Of a DNA stretch of 15,235 nucleotides, positions 7,093 through 13,932 are shown piece after piece. The translations under genes and the position numbers were made by a program. The notes under the pieces were generated by a model that saw nothing but the letters and a program-made list of their open reading frames with translations, did no database searches and was not told the DNA's origin. Each line of letters opens with the position of its first letter. Positions within the stretch are counted from its first letter, which is position 1. This DNA is from Planctomycetota bacterium (GTDB taxonomy: Bacteria; Planctomycetota; UBA8108): assembly GCA_022451445.1 (NCBI GenBank), contig JAKUSY010000024.1, positions 1 through 15,235 on the forward strand, written 5' to 3'.

Positions 7093-9371
7093 TCATTCGC
7101 TCCATCAAAGCCGAGAATTTCATGAAGTTCTCCCGGCTGAATCTCCTGGATCTCCCGGAGGCGGGAGTCATCGGCATCATCGGTCCCAATGAATCCGGCA
7201 AGAGTACGATAGGAGAGGCGCTCCTCTTCGCGTTTTTCGGTCGCACGAAAATGTCGAAAGATTGTCCCCTCGAGAGCCTGATCCACTGGGGGAGTGAATA
7301 CATGAGGGTCGAGATCGATTTTGTCCTTCTCGACCAGGAACATGGGAGAAGGAATCTCCGTATCTACAGGGAGATCGATCGCTTTGGAACGAATTACGCG
7401 AAGATCCTGGAGCTGCCCGGCAAGCAGGAGGTCGCCCGTGGAAACATAGAGGTGACCTCGTTCATCCAGGCGCAGGTCGGTTTTGATTTCTTCGAGTTTC
7501 AGCACGCCTTCTACCATGACCAGTACGGGAGCCGGCTGGTCGATGATTCTCAACGCGAGTTTCTCGAGAGGATGACCGGTGTTCGCCAGATGGACAGCGC
7601 GATCGAGAAGATCAAGACCGAGGTAGAACAGCTCGAGAGAGAGTTCGGACACTACCAGAAAGACATCGGTCGCAACCTGAAGCAGATCGAACATTTCGCC
7701 CGGACAGTTGAACGGCTTCCGGAGCTTCGTGAAGAGGAGGAGAAGGCCGTTTACGACTACGTCAACATGAAGGAAACCGTCGAGGAAAATTCGAGGTCGC
7801 GGGAAGCCTACGGCAGTCTCATCGGCTCTGGAAACGGGAGGGAGCAACGCTTCGTGGAGCTGGCTTCCGCCAGGGGGTCCCAGCTCGAAGATGGAGTCGC
7901 CGGGCTTCTCGATGATTACAGGAGCCTGCAGTCACGCTGTATCGATGGAGAACTCGATGATACGGAATTGGCCGAGGAGACGGGGAAGATCAGCGGCGCG
8001 CTCGAGCAGGCGAACAAATTTCTCGATGCCTACAGACAGCTCAGGGGGAGCTTTGTCGAGGCGCGGGAGACGCTGGAGTCGGAACTCTATGGAGGCGATG
8101 AAAACTCTCTGAAGACGAGGTTGACCGCCCAGGAGCAGGAGAGGATGCGCCTGGCCGCCGTGCTCAAGGGCCGCTTGAGAGGGCAGCTGGCCGGCGGAGC
8201 TCTCTTCCTGCTCTTCGCGGGACTGGCGGTGGCTTTTGCCGTGAAAATCGAATCGCTGGAGAATCTCCTCGGGGAAATCCCTTCGCATTATGTGAGCCTT
8301 GGCTGCGGAGGAGTCGGTCTCCTGGCGCTGCTTTTTCTTTCGCTCAAATACGTCAGCTACAGGGGATTCCAGTCCCGCCGCTCAGATCTCGCGAAGATCA
8401 TCTCCGAGCTGAACAAAAAGATCCAGGATACCAAGAGCCGGATCAGGGACTATTTGCGGCTCGAAGAGCTCAAAGATTCGGGGGCACCGCGCGATTATGT
8501 CGAGGCCGCCGGGGAGATCGCCACCGGCGCCGCGGCGAAGCGCCTCGAGGAGTTCCGGGGCAGGTACTCGGCGTTGCTGGGGCTGGACCCCGAGGCCGGA
8601 CCGGGCGATTACACCGACCTGCTTCGTCAGCAGGCGGAAAACGAAAACACCTGCCGCAAACGTATCAAGAGTCTCACCCAGGGCTGTGCCAGGAAGCTCA
8701 AGGACAGCGAGGCGGCCTTGAAAAAAGCCCAGAGCTCACGTGACAGGATAAGCAACGAGCTTCGGGAGGCGGAGGGACAGCTCGCCAAGAAGGAGACCCT
8801 CGAGGAGAAGGTCGCCGAGTTCGAGAGCGCGGCCCTGAAGATTCGCCGGGAAATTGATGACAGGCGTACCGCATGTGAGCTGCTGCAGCTCTGCAGCGCG
8901 ACGACCCGGGAGAAGGTCGGGCCGACGCTGAGCCGTTATCTGAAGTGCATCCTTCCAAGGTTGACCGAGGGCAGGTACAGGGATGTCAAGCTGGATCCCG
9001 ACCTCAAGATCCAGGTCTTCGCCGATGAACGCAGTGATTTCATCTCCGCGGTTGAGCTCAGCGGGGGTACCAACGAGGCCCTCATGCTCGGCTTGCGCCT
9101 GGCTCTTTCTCAGGCGCACATCACCGCACACACCCGGCAGAAGCAGTTCATGTTCCTGGATGAGCCCTTCAAGATGATGGACGGTGCGAGAGTGGTGGGG
9201 GCCCTGGAGTCTCTCGGAAAGCTCAGCGAGGAGCTGTGCCAGTTCTTTGTCGTTCAGCCACGATGCGAGGAGGAGCAGGTCGCGGCCCTCGACCGGGTCA
9301 TTCGCACCGCGGTTGAAACGACCGAACTCAAGGTCGATTTTGCCGCGTCTTCAGCCGATGAATCCGCTTGA
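7089..9371 (+). CDS. SMC/RecN/YhaN-like ABC ATPase with a transmembrane hairpin inside the coiled coil
   Basis: A 760-aa split-ABC ATPase of the Rad50/SbcC/YhaN type. The N-terminal half-site has GPNESGKST (Walker A, 32-40) and a probable Q-loop in FYHDQYGSRLV (141-151). The C-terminal half-site has LSGGTNEALMLGLRLALSQ (signature, 657-675) and FMFLDEPFKMMD (Walker B, 687-698). Long charged helices at ~165-360 and ~425-600 form the antiparallel coiled coil. Where a hinge or zinc hook would sit there are two hydrophobic segments, ~365-385 (GALFLLFAGLAVAFAV) and ~400-423, joined by a short loop, so the distal end is probably in the membrane. There is no CxxC hook. YhaN is the closest named relative I can suggest; its nuclease partner (YhaO/SbcD type) is not seen here. 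Role in DNA-end or chromosome handling is inferred from the family. The start overlaps the upstream gene by 4 nt; miaA follows. Confidence 0.85.
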   Translation: MIIRSIKAENFMKFSRLNLLDLPEAGVIGIIGPNESGKSTIGEALLFAFFGRTKMSKDCPLESLIHWGSEYMRVEIDFVLLDQEHGRRNLRIYREIDRFGTNYAKILELPGKQEVARGNIEVTSFIQAQVGFDFFEFQHAFYHDQYGSRLVDDSQREFLERMTGVRQMDSAIEKIKTEVEQLEREFGHYQKDIGRNLKQIEHFARTVERLPELREEEEKAVYDYVNMKETVEENSRSREAYGSLIGSGNGREQRFVELASARGSQLEDGVAGLLDDYRSLQSRCIDGELDDTELAEETGKISGALEQANKFLDAYRQLRGSFVEARETLESELYGGDENSLKTRLTAQEQERMRLAAVLKGRLRGQLAGGALFLLFAGLAVAFAVKIESLENLLGEIPSHYVSLGCGGVGLLALLFLSLKYVSYRGFQSRRSDLAKIISELNKKIQDTKSRIRDYLRLEELKDSGAPRDYVEAAGEIATGAAAKRLEEFRGRYSALLGLDPEAGPGDYTDLLRQQAENENTCRKRIKSLTQGCARKLKDSEAALKKAQSSRDRISNELREAEGQLAKKETLEEKVAEFESAALKIRREIDDRRTACELLQLCSATTREKVGPTLSRYLKCILPRLTEGRYRDVKLDPDLKIQVFADERSDFISAVELSGGTNEALMLGLRLALSQAHITAHTRQKQFMFLDEPFKMMDGARVVGALESLGKLSEELCQFFVVQPRCEEEQVAALDRVIRTAVETTELKVDFAASSADESA

Positions 9372-9406
9372 CGGTAGCTTGGCAGGGGAGTTTCATTCCT
9401 GTCGCA

Positions 9407-10321
9407 ATGGTTCAGATTATCCTGACGGGCCCCACAGCTAGCGGCAAGGGAAGCGTCGCCTTCGAGTTGGCCGGCCGCATGGGGGCTTCCATCGCCTGCA
9501 TGGATTCCATGAAGGTCTACCGCGGGATGGATATCGTTACCGCCAAGCCGCCCCGGGAGCGCAGGGAGAGGCGTCTCTACCACCTCATCGACCTGGTTGA
9601 CCCCGAGGAGGAGTTCAGCGTTGGAGAGTATCTACCATTGCTCGAGGATGCGCTCGAGGCGGAGGCCGCCGCCGGGCGGTCCATGGTGATATACGGGGGG
9701 ACCGGTCTGTACCTCAAGGGGTTCCTCAATGGCCTCGTCGATGGTCCCGGGGCGAATTGGGAGCTCAGGCAACGACTCAAAGAAGAGGCTCGCAGGAGCG
9801 GACCGGAAGGTCTGTATGAGCGCCTGGTGGAGGTCGACCCGGTTGCCGCGGCGAAGCTGCTTCCGACAGATGAACGGCGGATCGTCAGGGCGCTCGAATT
9901 TTTCGAGATCTCCGGCCGGCCCCTCGGAGATTCCTGGGAGTGGTCCGCGGCCCCGAGGCCGCGGCGTGATGCCGTTCTCTTCGGTCTCGGCTGGGACCGG
10001 GAGGCCCTCTATGCCCGTGCGAATGAGAGGGTCCTGGCGATGGTCGAGCAGGGACTCTTCGAGGAATGCGAAGGACTCATCAGCCGGGAGCCGCCGCCAG
10101 GGCGCAGCGCCTCACAATGCATCGGCCTGCGGGAGATCAGGGAGGGGCTCGAGGCTGGAGAGAGCCGGGAGGCTGTCATCGAGACGATCCAGAAAAACAC
10201 CCGGAACTTCATCAAACGCCAGCTGACCTGGTTCCGGAAGATGGATATCGAATGGCTGCCTGTTGAGGGGGAGCTGGATCCCGTCGGCGCGGCGGAACTG
10301 ATACTGTCCCGCCAGGGCTGA
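9407..10321 (+). CDS. miaA: tRNA dimethylallyltransferase MiaA
   Basis: MiaA transfers the dimethylallyl group from DMAPP to N6 of A37 in tRNAs reading UNN codons. The 304-aa product has the family length. Motifs in order: P-loop GPTASGKG (8-15), CMDSMKVYRGMDIVTAKP (31-48, catalytic Asp33 and Thr45), HLIDLVDPEEEFSVGEY, YGGTGLYLKG (96-105), DERRIVRALE, CIGLREI and FIKRQLTWFRK near the C-terminus. The P-loop is unusual: the Ser/Thr after GK is Gly15, with Ser16 next. The open frame can start at TTG 9368, overlapping the previous stop, but that adds 13 residues unlike MiaA, so ATG 9407 is chosen. AGGGGAG (9384-9390) lies 16 nt upstream, longer than ideal. It probably belongs to the transcript of the SMC-like gene. 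Confidence 0.95.
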   Translation: MVQIILTGPTASGKGSVAFELAGRMGASIACMDSMKVYRGMDIVTAKPPRERRERRLYHLIDLVDPEEEFSVGEYLPLLEDALEAEAAAGRSMVIYGGTGLYLKGFLNGLVDGPGANWELRQRLKEEARRSGPEGLYERLVEVDPVAAAKLLPTDERRIVRALEFFEISGRPLGDSWEWSAAPRPRRDAVLFGLGWDREALYARANERVLAMVEQGLFEECEGLISREPPPGRSASQCIGLREIREGLEAGESREAVIETIQKNTRNFIKRQLTWFRKMDIEWLPVEGELDPVGAAELILSRQG

Positions 10322-10357
10322 GCGGCCTTCTGTCCGCCCCTGTCCCCGCGGTCACCC

Positions 10358-10400
10358 CAAAAAAAGAACGGGAACCCGGAGAACCGGGCTCCCGCCTTTT
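10358..10400. terminator. Bidirectional intrinsic terminator between miaA and the minus-strand lipoprotein gene
   Basis: Arms 10369-10379 (CGGGAACCCGG) and 10384-10394 (CCGGGCTCCCG) pair over 11 positions with one mismatch around an AGAA loop. TTTT (10397-10400) follows on the plus strand, and a seven-A run (10359-10365) supplies a T-run for minus-strand transcripts. The genes on both sides converge here. Confidence 0.88.
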
Positions 10401-10456
10401 CCTCGTTTTTCAATTTTACCAATCAAACCCTGAGATGGGTTCAATGGGCCGAGAGA

Positions 10457-10660
10457 TCAGTAGTCGAGCTCTCGGGGGTATTCTTCCATGTCGAAGAGAA
10501 CCCTGTCGAAGTCCACGTGGAACTCGTGGAGGTCATCAAGAATGGTGCGGATCCGGCGCTTATGATGCGGCCAGCTGTAAATCGTGGGCTCGGTGGTCAT
10601 ACAACCCGAGGTCGCCAGGATACTCAGCATTCCAACACAGAGGAGTACTTTCTTAAGCAT
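10457..10660 (-). CDS. Small lipoprotein of unknown function
   Basis: A 67-aa product. MLKKVLLCVGMLSILATSGC is a full lipoprotein signal peptide: two Lys, a hydrophobic core and a lipobox ATSGC with Cys20 as the lipidated residue. The mature part is only ~48 residues, rich in His, Asp and Glu (IYSWPHHKRRIRTILDDLHEFHVDFDRVLFDMEEYP), and looks like one or two amphipathic helices. I do not recognise the family. The residue after the Cys is Met rather than Asp, so outer-membrane sorting is possible. It is a monocistronic minus-strand gene with its own extended -10 promoter, a hairpin in the leader and the shared terminator at its 3' end. The clean signal peptide makes a chance ORF unlikely. Confidence 0.8.
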   Translation of the reverse strand: MLKKVLLCVGMLSILATSGCMTTEPTIYSWPHHKRRIRTILDDLHEFHVDFDRVLFDMEEYPRELDY

Positions 10661-10672
10661 ATCAACCGATGA

Positions 10673-10693
10673 CTGCGGTACTGAGAACCGCAG
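10673..10693 (-). promoter_or_regulatory. Hairpin at the 5' end of the lipoprotein mRNA
   Basis: Perfect 7-bp inverted repeat CTGCGGT (10673-10679) / ACCGCAG (10687-10693) with a 7-nt loop. Given the -10 at 10699-10704, the minus-strand transcript should begin at about 10692, so this stem would form the extreme 5' end. It may protect the RNA or affect translation. The same stem forms in a plus-strand RNA. Confidence 0.5.
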
Positions 10694-10698
10694 AATTC

Positions 10699-10730
10699 CT
10701 TATATCAGGACCAGGTCTTTTCAGGACCAG
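10699..10730 (-). promoter_or_regulatory. Extended -10 promoter with a direct repeat upstream (lipoprotein gene)
   Basis: On the minus strand TGATATAAG is an extended -10 (TGnTATAAT type) at 10707-10699. Immediately upstream, overlapping the TGA, the 10-mer CTGGTCCTGA occurs twice (10714-10705 and 10730-10721), 16 bp apart. There is no consensus -35. A direct repeat in the -35 region is the usual place for an activator or repressor site; the binding protein is unknown. Confidence 0.5.
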
Positions 10731-10788
10731 TCAAACTCGCTTGGCCTAGCTGATTCCAGGAGATCAATCTGAAAGTTCTCCCAGCGCT

Positions 10789-10814
10789 CCGGGGACACCC
10801 TCCCTGGTTTTTTT
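10789..10814 (+). terminator. Strong plus-strand intrinsic terminator without an upstream plus-strand gene
   Basis: CCGGGGA (10789-10795) pairs with TCCCTGG (10801-10807), seven pairs including one G-U, 5-nt loop, followed directly by seven T (10808-10814). There is no T-run on the other side, so it acts only on plus-strand RNA. miaA is already terminated at 10400, and 10401-10788 has no convincing plus-strand gene. It may mark the 3' end of a small RNA. Confidence 0.75.
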
Positions 10815-11022
10815 GCGCCAAACTTGCTTCCTTACGTACGGTCATTTTCAAACGGAGACTAAACACCTATTTTGTGGCCGTCTTCCCATAAAGTCAAGCC
10901 ACCTGAGGGTCTCCAGTGAATTGTTCATCGTCAATCAGATGACTTTTTCCCTACCAAATTCCGGCTGGATCGGCCAATTGCGGCCGAATCGGAACATGCC
11001 GGCCATTACCGGAAAAAGCTGC

Positions 11023-11054
11023 CCCGGAGAGTTTTTTATCAAAAAATCTCCGGG
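11023..11054 (-). terminator. Long hairpin downstream of thiL, probable terminator
   Basis: CCCGGAGA (11023-11030) pairs with TCTCCGGG (11047-11054). After one bulged G, six T pair with six A, giving a 14-bp stem with a 3-nt loop. Read on the minus strand, five T follow after a 5-nt gap (11017-11013). It lies ~60 nt past the thiL stop. The T-tail is imperfectly placed, so a processing or stability element is also possible. Confidence 0.5.
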
Positions 11055-11113
11055 TAAGAGGGACGGACAAGGAAAACGCCAGAACACCACGGAAAAGCGC
11101 ATTTTCGCTCCAT

Positions 11114-12178
11114 TCAGAAGTGTTCAAAGCCGTCTGCCCTCAACCGCGTAAGAGTACCCGATGAATGGGTTTTCAGCCACACGCCGGGCTTTTTCGATGT
11201 CACGGTGCCTATTCGCGTGATCGGCACGTCGAATTTCTCTCTGAAGGCACGCACTCGTGCCGCCGTTGCCCGGCCTGGTGGAATTGCCAGGAGGAGTTCG
11301 TAGTCTTCGCCTCCTTCCAGGGAGGCCCGGCAGGGTGAGAGACCGGCTTCTGCGCAGAGCTTTCCTAATGGCTCGAGGGATTCGATGGCCTTTTTATCCA
11401 GCACGATGCCATTTGCCGACAGGCCCTTTTTTGTATTCGATTCCAGCAGGTGCAGGAGATCCTTGTGAAGACCATCGCTGAGATCGATGGCCGCATTGGG
11501 GCGCCAGGATCGGCCGAAGACGGCGGCTTCCCCGGTCCGGGCCCGGGGATTTTTGAATGCCGAAATGGCCCGCCGGGCTCCGGGAGAGGGGGATCGGCCG
11601 AAGAGCCGATCCTGCAGGTGGAGCAGGCCGAGGCGGGCGAGACCGGGATTGCCCGTGACCCAGATTTCGTCACCATTTTCCATGCCGTTTCTTCCGGTCA
11701 GATCTTTCTTCCGAGCCTCTCCAATGCAGGTGATGGTGATGGAGAGGGGGCCGCGGCTGATATTGCCGCCAGCGATGAGGGCTCCGTAGTCTCTGCAGGC
11801 TTTGTCGATTCCCCTGTAGAGCTTTCTGAAAAAGTCTTCGCTTCGCCCTCTCTCCAGCAGGAGCGAGACGAGGACCAGCGCCGGGCGGGCGTTCATCGCG
11901 GCAAGATCGCTGATGCTCGAGCTGACCGCCCGCCTGCCGATTTCTCCAGGGCTGAGCCAGCCCGGCATGAAATGGGTCCCCTCGCTCTGGGTGTCAACAG
12001 TGAGAACCGTTCGGTATCCCTGCCGGGGCTTCCAGACTGCCGCGTCGTCACCGATGCCGAGAGAGAGTCCGCCCCGGGGATGCGATTCCAGGAGCTTCCT
12101 GATCCAGTCGATGCGCCGGCTCTCGACACTTGCAGCTCCCGTCGGCTTCCTGGCTTTCCTGTCTTTTTTCCCGGCCAT
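11114..12178 (-). CDS. thiL: Thiamine-monophosphate kinase
   Basis: ThiL phosphorylates thiamine monophosphate with ATP to thiamine diphosphate, the last step of cofactor synthesis in the cytoplasm. The 354-aa product belongs to the PurM/ThiL superfamily. GIGDDAAVW (41-49) and TVDTQSEGTHF (60-70) form the metal/ATP site. SSISDLAAMNARP (87-99) is the signature helix. IAGGNISRG replaces the more usual GGDT form but is still within family variation. IDLSDGLHKDLLHLL and LEGGEDYELLLAIP complete the substrate site. The first ~20 residues (Lys/Arg-rich, MAGKKDRKARK) extend beyond a typical ThiL start, yet no later ATG fits before the conserved region. The start has no strong ribosome-binding site. 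It is divergent from the TPR/metalloprotease gene with 136 bp between them, in which I see no clear promoter. Confidence 0.95.
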   Translation of the reverse strand: MAGKKDRKARKPTGAASVESRRIDWIRKLLESHPRGGLSLGIGDDAAVWKPRQGYRTVLTVDTQSEGTHFMPGWLSPGEIGRRAVSSSISDLAAMNARPALVLVSLLLERGRSEDFFRKLYRGIDKACRDYGALIAGGNISRGPLSITITCIGEARKKDLTGRNGMENGDEIWVTGNPGLARLGLLHLQDRLFGRSPSPGARRAISAFKNPRARTGEAAVFGRSWRPNAAIDLSDGLHKDLLHLLESNTKKGLSANGIVLDKKAIESLEPLGKLCAEAGLSPCRASLEGGEDYELLLAIPPGRATAARVRAFREKFDVPITRIGTVTSKKPGVWLKTHSSGTLTRLRADGFEHF

Positions 12179-12314
12179 TGTCGTTCCAGCGCATGCAGGG
12201 GTTTTGAATCGGTCCGCTCAAGCCTACTTTTATCTGTTCCGGGGGGGATAGGGAAGAGGGCAGGGGGACATTGCTGAGGTGACAACCCATTCCATGCTGA
12301 CTTAACTGGTCAGT

Positions 12315-12872
12315 ATGAGTCGCCTATTGGTCATCTTCGCGGGCCTGGGGAAGCCGGGGTCTTTCGGGGCAGTTCTCACGTTAGGCTTTATTTTATGCCT
12401 GCCTCACGCGGTCCAGGGAGTCGCCGCTGACCATGAGGAATTGCGCCGGGAGGGCGCCAGGCATTACGGAGCCGGCCGCTATTTCCAGGCGATCGAGGCT
12501 TTTGAAAAAGCCCTCGCCAGCGCCCCTGAAACGGACAGGGATCCCATCAAGGGTGATCTCGCACACGCTCTCGCCGGTCTCGGTTTTGAGTACCTCAGCG
12601 AATCCGAGGGTGGGATGGCAGAAGAGACCTTCCGCAAGGCCATTGGAATCAGCGAGGATTACTACGCTAACTTCGGTCTCGGTTACCTCTTTTTCATGCG
12701 CCGTGAAGATGGCGAGGCTCGAACGTACCTGCTGGCCTCATTGGGCGCCCGCGGGGATTACGCTCCCACCCACAAGCTCCTGGGGCTGCTCGATTACCGC
12801 AAGGGATTGACGAAGGAGGCCATCGACCGTCTCTCCGTGTCCCTGCGGTTAGATCCGGCCGATGACGAATGA
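12315..12872 (+). CDS. Exported TPR protein, N-terminal part of an interrupted TPR-metalloprotease
   Basis: 185 codons up to an in-frame TGA. Residues ~18-33 form a hydrophobic segment with a likely cleavage region around AVQGVAAD (32-39), so the product is exported. Residues 40-185 contain TPR-like helical pairs: EGARHYGAGRYFQAIEAFEKAL (46-67), AEETFRKAIGISEDYYANFGLGYLFF, and THKLLGLLDYRKGLTKEAIDRLSVSLRLDP (152-181), the last with classic TPR spacing. The frame after the TGA is the same and continues without a gap into a metalloprotease domain, so this looks like the front half of one gene of about 430 residues. As it stands it would yield a secreted TPR fragment. There is no Shine-Dalgarno before ATG 12315; a small inverted repeat CTGAC/GTCAG lies just upstream. 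Confidence 0.75.
   Translation: MSRLLVIFAGLGKPGSFGAVLTLGFILCLPHAVQGVAADHEELRREGARHYGAGRYFQAIEAFEKALASAPETDRDPIKGDLAHALAGLGFEYLSESEGGMAEETFRKAIGISEDYYANFGLGYLFFMRREDGEARTYLLASLGARGDYAPTHKLLGLLDYRKGLTKEAIDRLSVSLRLDPADDE
12870..12872 (+). other. In-frame TGA inside the TPR-metalloprotease reading frame
   Basis: The codons read D-D-E, TGA, A-F-L-V-K-R-L in one uninterrupted frame, with helical TPR sequence before and after. A single C-to-T change from CGA (Arg) or G-to-A change from TGG (Trp) would explain it. Every other gene in the window ends in TGA, so it is not a sense codon generally. The base after the stop is G, and I see no obvious recoding structure downstream. Confidence 0.8.
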
Positions 12873-12890
12873 GCCTTTCTCGTCAAGCGG

Positions 12891-13610
12891 TTGAAGTCCG
12901 AGGCGGGGGTTCTGAGCAGCTTTCCTTCCGTTGAGATCAAGCATTTCAAGCTCAGGGTGGATCCGAAGATCCCCGGCAAGCTGGCCACGCGCCTGCAGGT
13001 CGAATTGGAGAGGGCCTATTCGGAGCTCGGCAAGGCCCTGGGGGCGTGGCCGAGCTCCAAGGTGACCGTGGTGCTTTATTCCCAGGGACGATTCTACGAG
13101 GCGACAGGTTCGCAGCACTGGGTGGGAGGGTTTTACGATGGGCAGATCAAGCTGCCGGTTCCCGTGAAGTCAGATGAGAAGGATCCCGCCTTCCGAAAGC
13201 TCCTGAAGGTGGTGCGCCACGAATATGCGCACCTGCTGGTGCTGGGTCTGTCCGCCGAATGTCCGATGTGGCTGAATGAAGGGATCGCCCAGTACTTCGA
13301 GGCCTCCTACCAGAAGGATGCGGTTTACGCCCGCCTGAAAGAATCGCGAGAGGCCAGGATACCGCTCAAGAAGATGCCCTCGCGTCTTGGAAAGATAGAT
13401 GATGTCGAGCTGGCGAGATGGGTCTATCTCCAGGGTCTTGGCTTTGTGGAGTTTCTCGTCGAGAAGTACAAGCCCTTTCGTCTGCGGCTTCTGTTGAGGG
13501 CAATAGCCGAAGAACATTCGGCGGCGACGGCCTTTGAGCGCGTCTATGGGCGTTCTACCGAGGATCTCGAGAAGGAGTGGTGGAAGAGAATCGAGAATCC
13601 GGATGGATGA
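12891..13610 (+). CDS. Gluzincin-type metalloprotease domain (peptidase MA-like), C-terminal part of the interrupted gene
   Basis: The open frame really runs from 12873, directly after the TGA; the first usable start is TTG 12891, with no ribosome-binding site, which gives 239 aa. VRHEYAHLLVLGLSAECPMWLNEGIAQYFEA (residues 108-138) carries HExxH as HEYAH (110-114) and the downstream WLNEG with Glu130, the zinc-binding pattern of the peptidase MA/M61-like clan. All three zinc ligands and the catalytic Glu111 are present, so the domain was under selection until recently or still is. There is no signal peptide of its own; export would depend on the upstream half, so an independent product would stay in the cytoplasm. 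It is best read as the continuation of the frame begun at 12315, used through readthrough or recently inactivated. Only re-sequencing distinguishes these from a base-calling error. Confidence 0.75.
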   Translation: MKSEAGVLSSFPSVEIKHFKLRVDPKIPGKLATRLQVELERAYSELGKALGAWPSSKVTVVLYSQGRFYEATGSQHWVGGFYDGQIKLPVPVKSDEKDPAFRKLLKVVRHEYAHLLVLGLSAECPMWLNEGIAQYFEASYQKDAVYARLKESREARIPLKKMPSRLGKIDDVELARWVYLQGLGFVEFLVEKYKPFRLRLLLRAIAEEHSAATAFERVYGRSTEDLEKEWWKRIENPDG

Positions 13611-13655
13611 AAAAACCGGGCAAGGAAGGAAGGATATTCCCTTGCCCGGTTCTTT
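13610..13655. terminator. Bidirectional intrinsic terminator between the metalloprotease and the 87-aa gene
   Basis: Perfect 12-bp stem AACCGGGCAAGG (13614-13625) / CCTTGCCCGGTT (13640-13651) with a 14-nt loop. The plus side is followed by CTTT; the minus side has a six-base T-run from A13610-A13615. The genes on either side converge, and the stem begins four bases after the metalloprotease stop codon. Confidence 0.88.
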
Positions 13656-13668
13656 GAAGATTCGATTT

Positions 13669-13932
13669 TCAGTTGGAGGTTCTGGCCGTCATACCGGCCT
13701 TGCAGGCCTCGATGCTGCGGGCGAGACGGTCAGGTCTCGCATTGGCGGGCTTGTCCGCTGAGCACGCGGTTTCCTGGCGGTTTTCCGGCCGCGCGGCGAC
13801 CTTCTGGTAGCCGAGGTTCTTGAGAATATTGAGGACCTCTGACCACGAGAGAAAGAGCTTCTTCTTCTCGTTCTTGTAGTTTTCAATTGCCTTGATGAAC
13901 TCAAGTTGTTCTGTAGAAAGTGATTCGAACAT
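13669..13932 (-). CDS. Small conserved-looking protein of unknown function (87 aa)
   Basis: The product begins MFESLSTEQLEFIKAIENYK and continues LFLSWSEVLNILKNLGYQKVA, two amphipathic helices joined by a short Lys-rich turn. From memory, ORFs with the pattern EQLEFIxAIexYKxxxxxxFxxWxEVLxIxxxLGYxKV recur in Planctomycetota genomes without assigned function; I cannot verify this here. The second half (~50-87) is polar and variable. There is no signal peptide, and the only Cys residues are in the tail. The open frame extends to 14088, but the start at 13932 has a good Shine-Dalgarno (GGAG, 8 nt upstream) and the extra 52 residues look unstructured. The W/S-EVL-GY pattern resembles a small helix-turn-helix-like or adaptor protein; a DNA-binding role would be a guess. 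Confidence 0.75.
   Translation of the reverse strand: MFESLSTEQLEFIKAIENYKNEKKKLFLSWSEVLNILKNLGYQKVAARPENRQETACSADKPANARPDRLARSIEACKAGMTARTSN

Larger units (their letters stand above)
10731..11113. other. Non-coding stretch between the lipoprotein promoter and thiL
   Basis: No supported gene. Besides the plus-strand terminator at 10789-10814 it contains an inverted repeat TCGGCC (10970-10975) / GGCCGA (10982-10987) and a long hairpin at 11023-11054 described separately. Base composition is visibly more A/T-rich than in the neighbouring genes. An open frame at 10813-11151 (plus) runs into the end of thiL on the other strand, has no ribosome-binding site and no recognisable protein features. 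Confidence 0.6.

Noticed and set aside
10435..10772. Two small plus-strand frames (73 and 62 aa) before the orphan terminator
   Set aside because: Antisense to the well-supported lipoprotein gene or its leader; no ribosome-binding site. They do not account for the terminator.
10813..11151. 112-aa plus-strand frame in the gap before thiL
   Set aside because: No ATG with a ribosome-binding site, no protein-like pattern, and it overlaps the thiL 3' end and the 11023-11054 hairpin.
12869..12931. ATG overlapping the internal TGA (ATGA) as a coupled restart of the metalloprotease
   Set aside because: This ATG is in a different frame and stops after about 20 codons, so it cannot produce the protease domain.
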